Part shown: piece after piece, positions 1 through 7,200 of the stretch | Layout of the letters: every line of letters begins with the position of its first letter | How positions within the stretch are numbered: the first letter of the stretch is position 1 | From: a virus | Virus record (IMG/VR): IMGVR_UViG_3300025070_000197 | Coordinates: 1 to 26,200 of that record | Direction: 5' to 3' (one strand) | Length of the DNA stretch: 26,200 nucleotides | The notes under the pieces: generated by a model | The model's database searches: none | Seen by the model: the letters and a program-made list of their open reading frames with translations, nothing else | Told to the model about the DNA's origin: nothing | Translations under genes and position numbers: made by a program

Positions 1-280
1 ATTTTTTAATTATCTGGTAAAGCTTTTCGTCAATTTTATCTAGCTTGTCGCTATTTTGCTCTACCTTCTCTTGCGTGTTCATTATTGTTTCCCTGATTAG
101 CTGATCTTTTAAATCATACTCAGTTCTACTAACCTCTGGCTTAGGTAGTTCTTTAGCAAGATCTATATCTTTTTGAAGAGCAAACCACATGCCTACAACA
201 GTTACAACAAAACTTACAATAATAGCAAGTGTTTTTAAATCTAAAGTTAATTCAGTGTTTTCCGAAATTTTATTACTCAT
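1..280 (-). CDS. Small membrane-anchored coiled-coil protein, 3' end cut by window edge
   Basis: I translated this frame by hand: an ATG at 280-278 opens 93 codons that run off the left edge with no stop. The protein starts MSNKISENTELTLDLKT, then has one hydrophobic segment at about residues 17-35 (LAIIVSFVVTVVGMWFALQ), a short acidic/proline linker (KELPKPEV), and a charged, probably coiled-coil C-terminus (EKVEQNSDKLDKIDEKLY). One N-terminal membrane helix followed by a coiled coil is common in small phage envelope proteins such as some holins and spanin-like proteins, but no motif fixes the role. The start lies one base after the stop of the preceding gene, in a TAAAATG junction also found at two other joints in this cluster, so it belongs to the same transcript. 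A lysis role is a guess; the topology is what the sequence supports. Confidence 0.75.
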   Translation of the reverse strand, partial: MSNKISENTELTLDLKTLAIIVSFVVTVVGMWFALQKDIDLAKELPKPEVSRTEYDLKDQLIRETIMNTQEKVEQNSDKLDKIDEKLYQIIKK

Positions 281-281
281 T

Positions 282-536
282 TTATTCTTTTATTTCAAAA
301 TTTTTATTACTTAGTTTTTTAGTTTTGTAGTCTCCTCCTTTTAAATAGCCGTCTTCAATAAGCTTAGGATTTTTAATTCTTAAAGTATCACCTTTTTTTC
401 CAGCAACACTTTCTTCGCTACGTAAAACATACTTTCCTTTTTTATCTTTTTTTACCTCACCAGTGTTTTCTCCAACTGTTAAGCCATTTTCACGTAAAGG
501 TGATCCGTAAAAGTTTGGTATTTTTATTCCTCCCAT
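282..536 (-). CDS. Small Lys/Gly-rich hypothetical protein (84 aa)
   Basis: I do not recognise this family. The frame is open from an ATG at 566, giving 94 residues, but I prefer the ATG at 536, giving 84 residues starting MGGIKIPNFYGSPLREN. At 536 the start sits one base after the stop of a 29-codon ORF, in the same TAAAATG arrangement as the two neighbouring junctions, whereas the 566 start would overlap that ORF. The protein is hydrophilic and lysine-rich with no membrane segment or cysteine. Its C-terminal half (GDTLRIKNPKL, GGDYKTKKL) looks like short beta strands. It lies in a cluster of tiny genes behind the ejection module. Role unknown: a minor virion protein or early host-takeover protein is possible, with nothing specific to support either. 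Confidence 0.65.
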   Translation of the reverse strand: MGGIKIPNFYGSPLRENGLTVGENTGEVKKDKKGKYVLRSEESVAGKKGDTLRIKNPKLIEDGYLKGGDYKTKKLSNKNFEIKE

Positions 537-537
537 T

Positions 538-627
538 TTATTTTTTGTTTTCACATTCGCATTCATAATTCTTAAACATTAATTTGTACATTAATGAGTT
601 CCAAAGTTTTTTAATTTTTACTATCAT
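538..627 (-). CDS. Tiny 29-residue ORF filling the gap between two genes
   Basis: An ATG at 627-625 opens 29 codons ending in TAA at 540-538. The product is basic and amphipathic at its N-terminus (MIVKIKKLWNSLMYKL) and ends in an alternating Glu-Cys stretch (ECECENKK). Support is positional: it starts one base after the stop of the 97-aa gene and ends one base before the preferred start of the 84-aa gene, both joints reading TAAAATG. A GGAG lies six bases before the ATG, one of the few Shine-Dalgarno-like matches in the window, although it also encodes the end of the preceding protein (CGE-stop). It may be a real micropeptide or a translational coupling device. No family is recognised and chance cannot be excluded at this length. 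Confidence 0.45.
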   Translation of the reverse strand: MIVKIKKLWNSLMYKLMFKNYECECENKK

Positions 628-628
628 T

Positions 629-922
629 TTATTCTCCACATTTTTTTGATGGGTCTCCAACTTGTCTCCAGTCTTGTTCTACCCAAGTTTTTAAATCTCC
701 GCCACTGCTTGTTCCAGTAACATTACTTTTACTAGATCTTTTATATTTGCCTTTAGCTGCGGCAGATCTTTTAGCGTTAATTACTTTTTGTCTTTCTTCT
801 TTGCTCATACTAGCAATTTTAGCTTTAGGTAGGCATACTTTTTTAGTGCCTCCGCCTTTAGCTTTAACCTTCTTTACTTTTTTTTCATGTAAAGGTGTGT
901 TACCTGGCTGAATATAAGTCAT
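629..922 (-). CDS. Small basic protein with C-terminal W/C motif (97 aa)
   Basis: The product is strongly basic (KKVKKVKAKGGGTKK, KRSAAAKGKYKRSSKS). The C-terminal segment DLKTWVEQDWRQVGDPSKKC is rich in Trp and ends near a Cys; it recalls short C-terminal tags of small basic phage proteins I have seen next to structural genes (DUF5872-like), a recollection rather than a search. An ATG at 922-920 is chosen as start because it overlaps the stop of the preceding gene in TAATG; a GTG two codons upstream at 928 is possible but less likely. There are no hydrophobic segments. The positive charge suggests binding of DNA, RNA or acidic proteins, possibly packaged or acting on the host early after entry. 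Function is not assignable. Confidence 0.75.
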   Translation of the reverse strand: MTYIQPGNTPLHEKKVKKVKAKGGGTKKVCLPKAKIASMSKEERQKVINAKRSAAAKGKYKRSSKSNVTGTSSGGDLKTWVEQDWRQVGDPSKKCGE

Positions 923-1236
923 TAGCACTTACCTTTTTTCTGTTGCTTTGAAGCCCACATATTAGCATAAGCACTAGGATATACATCAAATTTTCTTCTT
1001 GCGGCTGCTTTACATCCTGCTGTTAATTTAGCGTATAGAGCAGAACCCATTTGTGGCGCAGCGTTTCTTGCATCTACTTTTGTTTTTAGTTTTTCCATTT
1101 TTCTTATTTTTCTACTATTTTTAGTAGCCATAGCTACATCGTTGACTTCTTGTCTATTGTCTATTGCCTGGGTGGTTATACCAGTTCCTTTGTTTGCTTT
1201 ATTTAATAATCTTTGTAATCTTTTTTCAGCACCCAT
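922..1236 (-). CDS. Small basic Cys-containing phage protein (104 aa)
   Basis: The protein has a basic, helical N-terminus (AEKRLQRLLNKANKG), a central Lys/Arg-rich segment (KNSRKIRKMEKLKTK), and a distinctive C-terminal block (AGCKAAARRKFDVYPSAYAN, then MWASKQQKKGKC at the very end). That C-terminal block, CK-x-AARRKFDVYPSAYAN-x-W, is one I recognise as recurring at the C-terminus of small and large proteins of marine phages; I know of no established function. The start overlaps the stop of the giant gene in TAATG, so translation is probably coupled. Together with the downstream 97-aa basic protein it makes a pair with related character: Lys-rich, with Trp and Cys near the C-terminus. A nucleic-acid-binding or virion-associated role is inferred from charge and position only. 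Confidence 0.8.
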   Translation of the reverse strand: MGAEKRLQRLLNKANKGTGITTQAIDNRQEVNDVAMATKNSRKIRKMEKLKTKVDARNAAPQMGSALYAKLTAGCKAAARRKFDVYPSAYANMWASKQQKKGKC

Positions 1237-4200
1237 TATTTTTTATCTTGTAATTCAATTATTTTTTTAACTCTTGCGTCTTCGTACTTTAAAGCTTTTA
1301 TTTGTTTTTTAGTAAGACCTAATTTTAATAAAGTTTCTTTTTGCTCTTTTGTATTAGTTTCTTTTTTCATTTTTAATACTTTGTCTCTAAGTATTGTTTG
1401 CGGTGTTTGAACCTCTTTATCTTTAACGCCATAATAAGGTAAACCAAGATCCCACGTTGACCAACCCATTAATAAAGCAACCTTTTGCCACTTAGCAGAA
1501 CTATCACTTGTAGCGGCTCTTAAGTTATTTATTTTTTGTATAGCTCTATCAAGCGGTACGTTTGTTAAACCTGCTAACACTTGAGCAAATGCTAAATAAG
1601 CAGGGTTATTTAAATTAAAACCTTCTTGGCTCATTTTTTCACGCTCCCAAGAAAGAGTATTAGCGCCGCTAGTTAGTTTTCTAATTTTAGAATCAAGTGG
1701 TGGTGAAAAACCAAACAAATCACTTATAGCTTTTCTAAATTCAGGTGCTCCTTTTTCTTTGTTAGCTTGTTTATATATAGTAAGTAAAGCATCTTTTACA
1801 GCAGCTACAGCAGCTCCTTGTATACCAAGACCTCTTAATAATGAATCGGCCATACCATTTGCTATTCTACCTGTTTTGTCTTCTTTTTCTTCATCTTCTT
1901 CGTTAAACGCTAAAGCAAATAAAGCATTAGATAAAGCGTTAAATATAAGGTTTTGTATTGCTGAGTAATAAACTATTTTAGATACATTTGTTTTCCAGTC
2001 ACCTCTTCCGTTTACAAGATCTTGACTAGCTCTTTTTATTATACGAGCATATTGCATTGGCGTATTAGCAAAAGCTAATATTACACGACCAGCACCTGAC
2101 GCTTGTTGTTGTGATATTTTACTTGGATTACTTGATTGCTGGCTTTCTTCTGCAATAGCATAAAAATCATCAAACGCTTGTTTTTCTGCGGCAGCCTGAT
2201 CCATACCACTTTTCATGTAAGCTTTAATTTGATTTCTATAAAACGTAGAACCACCAGCGGCAATAGCAAAACTATCTGCTATTCTTGTAAGTATAAACCC
2301 TTTGCTAAGTAATAAATTTAAAAATGCTTTTGGTTTGTTAGAACTTTCAGACACAGCGTCAGCTATTTCAGATTCACTAACGTTGATTTTTAATCCATCA
2401 CGTCTTTCAACTAAGTAAGGTGAATTCATAAGCGTCATAAAATCTTTCCAATATTGCTTTTGATTAAGTAACGCTTTACCAGCAGCTATAAGATTATTAT
2501 TACCGAAATTTATAAAATTTACTGCAGATATAGTTTGCAGCACCGCAGATCTTGTATTTAAGAACATTATAGCACCAACAGAGTTATTTAACCAGTTTAG
2601 CAATTGATCTACAATTCTTGAATTACCTACAGGTCTATTAGAACCTGACTTCATCCTACGCAATTGATCACGTAAAGCTTCTACATATCTAGGACCATAG
2701 GCAGCTTCAAGTTTGTTCATCACTTTATCTGAAAATATTATATCAACATTTTCATTAAACTCTTGCATGTATTCTTTTCTGTTAACTTTATTTATTTCGT
2801 TAACAATGTCTGATGTTATATTACCAGCTAACCAAGTTTGACTAGGTGCAGGGTAAGGTTTACCTTTTTGTATATTTATTAATTCATCTACAAAAACATC
2901 TAGCTCAGCATTATTATCTATAAAAGCATTTAATTCTTTAGCGTCTCTTTTAGATAAACCAGGAACTTTCATACCTTGTCTTGTCCACACCGCAACCCTA
3001 GCGGCTTGACCGAATGTAAACCCTCCAATACCTGTTAATTTAGATAACGACTTAGGTAACGTCTTAAGGCTTTTCTTTAATGCTTTAAAATCATTAGCGG
3101 CAGTTATTTTGGCTCTTGTTACTGCTAATTCCGCTCTATTATAAGGATCAATTAAGTTATCTTTAAAAAACTGAAATTGCGCATCACCTATTTTACCTTT
3201 ACCTAAAAATTTATATATTAAACCTACAAAATCTTCTGCAGATGGTGTTGTAAAGAAACTAAACTTACCTTTCTTAGCACCAACTGTTTGTGCTCTTGCT
3301 TTAGAAAACTCAGCTTCAGATTTTATACCTGTGCTATCTTCAAGAATATTATTTATTACTTTATCAAAAGTCTGTGACTTGCTATACTTAGCTTGTTGTA
3401 CTTTAGATTTTACATCTACTTGATCTAATATTTCTGCAACAGCTTTAACATTTTTAATAGCATCATCAGCAAAATAAAAATCATTATAACCCTCAGCTGT
3501 TTTACTTATCACCCAATTAGCTTTTGCTTGTGGTGACCCGTCTTCTAGTCCTGTAATATTTTCTAACGGTAAGTTTAAACCTATACCATCTAAAAACATT
3601 TTAATGTCTGTAGCCGCTATTTGTGGTCTAGCTGTTAACACAAATATATCTTTACTGCCAAATTTACCTTGACGTCTTAAAGCTAAATCAGCAAGTGGCC
3701 CTTTTTGAGTGCCTTTACCTACGTTTTCAAAATTATCAAAATTAAACGTAGCTCCATTTTCTTGTAGTTCACTGGCTTGCTCTGCAAACTTAGCAGCTGA
3801 TATTTCTATAGTAGTTCCGTCAGCTTTGTTAACTATAACTTTTTCTTTTGTTTTAGCTAACGTGTCGTCAAAATCAAACACGCTTATTCCTTTTGGTTTT
3901 GTATTTAAAGATCTTGAAAACTTAAGAGTTTTATCATAATCGCTTAATACGTTTATTTTTTGTATAATAGTGCTACCCACGCTTAATTTAGGTTCAAACT
4001 GCTTTTCAAGATTTTTACTTTGTTTAGCTTGAAGTTTTACTAAATCGTTAATTTTAATTTTTAAATTATTTTTAGCTTGCTTAAGCGTTTTTATTTTTGA
4101 AGTTATTTCAAATAATGCTTTTCTTTGAGCTAGTTTTGCTTCAGAATTATTTTCAAGATTTTTAGGTATTTCTACATCATAAAATTTAGCATAAGTAATT

Positions 4201-7200
4201 TTGTTTATAAAAGTTACATTTGGATCTACAGGATTATTAGCTAAATAATTATTAAAATATCTTATATCTGAATCTGGAACAACGCTCCAGTCTCCATCTT
4301 TAACAACTTGATCAAAAGCGTCTCTTAATAAAGGAAATTCATTTGACTTGCCGTTATATTTTGGTAGAATTTTATCCGCAACAAACTGATCTTTGTCGTA
4401 TGTTTGATTTAGACTAACATCAGTTTTATGAGATAAGGTTATTTGATAGTAATTGTTTTCAGCCCAATTAATCCAACCGTTTAAATTAGCTTCATATAAT
4501 GGATTGTTTATGTCAGATATAAATTGTATAGTTCTTCTTGCGAAATTTATCGCTTGGTATACATGCTCTTCAGTCCTGTTTCCTGGCACAGCTCCTTTTT
4601 CATAACCTAAAGTCATAGCGCTACTTCTTCCAAGATTGTTATTTAAATTAGAATTATAAAGAAATTCTGCGTAATATTGCAATAACTGATCTGCTTTATT
4701 TTTATTTGAAACTGCTAAATCCTTGTAAGTTTTAGCCATTATTCTAGTCATCAAGCTTAAACCTCTTTTTATAGATTTTTCATTTTCAATATTGTAATCT
4801 ATATTATCATTATTTTTAGAAATATTAAGATTGTTTAAATCATTTAACTCTTGGCTAGTAAATGGTTTGCCAGTTACTACGTTTATTTGAGAAGTAAAAT
4901 AAGTAACTTTTTTTGTTTTTGGATTACGAGTTCTTTTGTAATCAGACTTGTTTTCAGATAATTTTTTAGCAGATTTAAGCTCGTATACTTCTCCGTTTTC
5001 AATAGCTTTTTTGTTTGCTAATATATCTTCTTTGTTTTTTGTCTGGTTGGCATCGTTTATAACAGTGTTTGTAAAATCACCAGTTTTAAGGTTTTTATAA
5101 ACACTAGGTCTATTGCCATTTGTTATATTAGAGCTTTGTAAAAGAAACACAGGAAGATTTGTTTCTTCTTCAAAGTTAGATGTTATTTTTTTGAAAGAAG
5201 CAACCTTGTCTTTTTGATTAGTCATTCTAGATCCTCTAGCTTCTAATACTTCGTTTATAGCTAAAGTACCTTCTTTACCTAATTCTATAGATCTACTAAA
5301 TTTAGCGCCTGATTGTATTCTTTTTGCTTGTAAAGGCTGTGCTGTTTCCAGCATACGATTTCTAATAGTTAAATTTAATAAACCTCTAATAGTTTGACCT
5401 ACGCGATCTCTATATATAGGCTTAACAGGTTTTTCTCTGATAAGATCCATGTAATCTTTTAAGCTACCTGTTAATTCACCGTCAGTGTATAAAGCATCTT
5501 TAACGTTTTTAGGTACAAATGTACCTTTGCCAAAGTCATCTTTTAGTTTAGGTAAACGAGCATAGTCATCTTTAGCGTTTTTAAGTAAAAGTTGTTTTGC
5601 TTTCGTTAAACCTTCTGCATCTTTTTTAGTATAATTTTTTGTTTTATCAGTTATAGTTTGAGGATTTATTCCAAGTTGTTCTGCATATATAACAGCTACA
5701 TCGTTAGGAACGTCTCTAGTTTCTGAAAATTTAACATCCTGACCTTTAAAGTTTTTATTTACTGCTTCATCTATTCTAGACTCAGTATTTTTATCAAAAA
5801 CTGTAGTTTGACTAGGTTTCTTAGCTAACTTAGTATCGTCTTTTTTAGATGTGGTAGACTCATCAGCTATTTGTAATGTTCCACCATCAATACTTTTTTG
5901 TTGTTTAGCTTTTTCACCTTCTTTAAATAAAGCTTTTTTAGCATCTAGTTTAGCAAACCTAGTGTTAGCAAATATAGCTTCACCAAAGCCTTGCATGCCT
6001 ACAGGTTTTCCATCAGCTCTTTTAGCTTCAGGATTAAAGTTCATTATTCTATCTGTTAAACTTTCTATAGCTTTATCAGCTTCGGCTTTTGTAGTTGTTC
6101 TACTTCTTACGTAATTGTTTATAACACCACCTTCCTTTATCAATGCGTCAAATAAAGGTTTGTTAGCTCTAGGATCTGCTAAGAAAGCATCATATTCTTT
6201 TTTAGTAGTAATATCTTGTGGTACAAGCTTATTTATTTCTTCTAAAACTGACGACCTAGACAATTTGTCACCTGTTTTTATACCTTTACCAGCTTCTGCT
6301 AATTTTTTTGTTCTTTCAGATACTTTGCCTTCAGAAGTGTTTTTAACATACGTTTGAACAAAATTATATAAATCTTTACCGTCTTTAAATTTGAAATCGT
6401 TTGGATCTACTTGTAGTTTATCACTAAACAAACCACCAATAAAATTAGCTAGCTTTGTAAATAAACCATCTGTTGCTTGGCTGTATTTTATGTTATTTTC
6501 TTTTAAAACACTTGCAAATGTAGTAATATATTCGTCAGGATTTTTAGCTAAATATTCTGCGTCGTAGTTTGCTTCAATTCTAGCTATTACTTTGTCATAT
6601 ACAGATCTATTTTCAGATTTTAATATTTTTAAAAATTGTTCTTTTAATTTTTCAGCCTTTGCTGGATCTCTGCTAAATTCAGATTTTAGTACTTTGTGTA
6701 AAATTTCATGAATACCAGTACCTATATTACCACCATTACGCATAGCAGCCGCTAACATTTGAGCTTTATTAAGAACTATTTGCCCGCTTTTAAGCTCTAC
6801 ACCCTCAACACCTATTTCATCTATATTAGTCATTTCTTTAAAAGCAGCATCATCCTCTACAACTTCTACAGCTTGACCTGTTCCAACAGCATCTTCACCA
6901 AAATCAGTTTTACCTGTTTCTTCACCTATTTTTTTAGCTAAAGATATTTCTTCTCTTACACTTACTTCTGATAATAGTTTTAGTTTGTCGTTTTTTATAG
7001 ATCTTAATTCAGAGCTTAAACTGCTTAAAATAGATTCTCTATCTTTTTCATTTATATTATTATCATTAAGAGTAGTATCATATAATTCTCTTAAATTATA
7101 TATTTTATCTTCTTTAGCCATTAAGTCATTTTGCTCTTCTTGACTCATCTTGTCCATGTTTCTAAAATCTTCAGCCATTATCTGCTGAACTTTAGTGGCG

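Noticed and set aside
537-566. ATG at 566 as start of the small Lys/Gly-rich protein
   Set aside because: It would overlap the 29-codon ORF, while the ATG at 536 makes the same TAAAATG junction as its neighbours. The longer form cannot be fully excluded.
923-928. GTG at 928 as start of the 97-aa basic protein
   Set aside because: An ATG two codons later overlaps the upstream stop in TAATG, the arrangement also used at two other joints.
6759-6941. Possible plus-strand membrane peptide opposite the peptidase-like region
   Set aside because: Hydrophobic character arises from the complement of charged Lys/Glu codons of the giant gene; there is no start context and no conservation argument.
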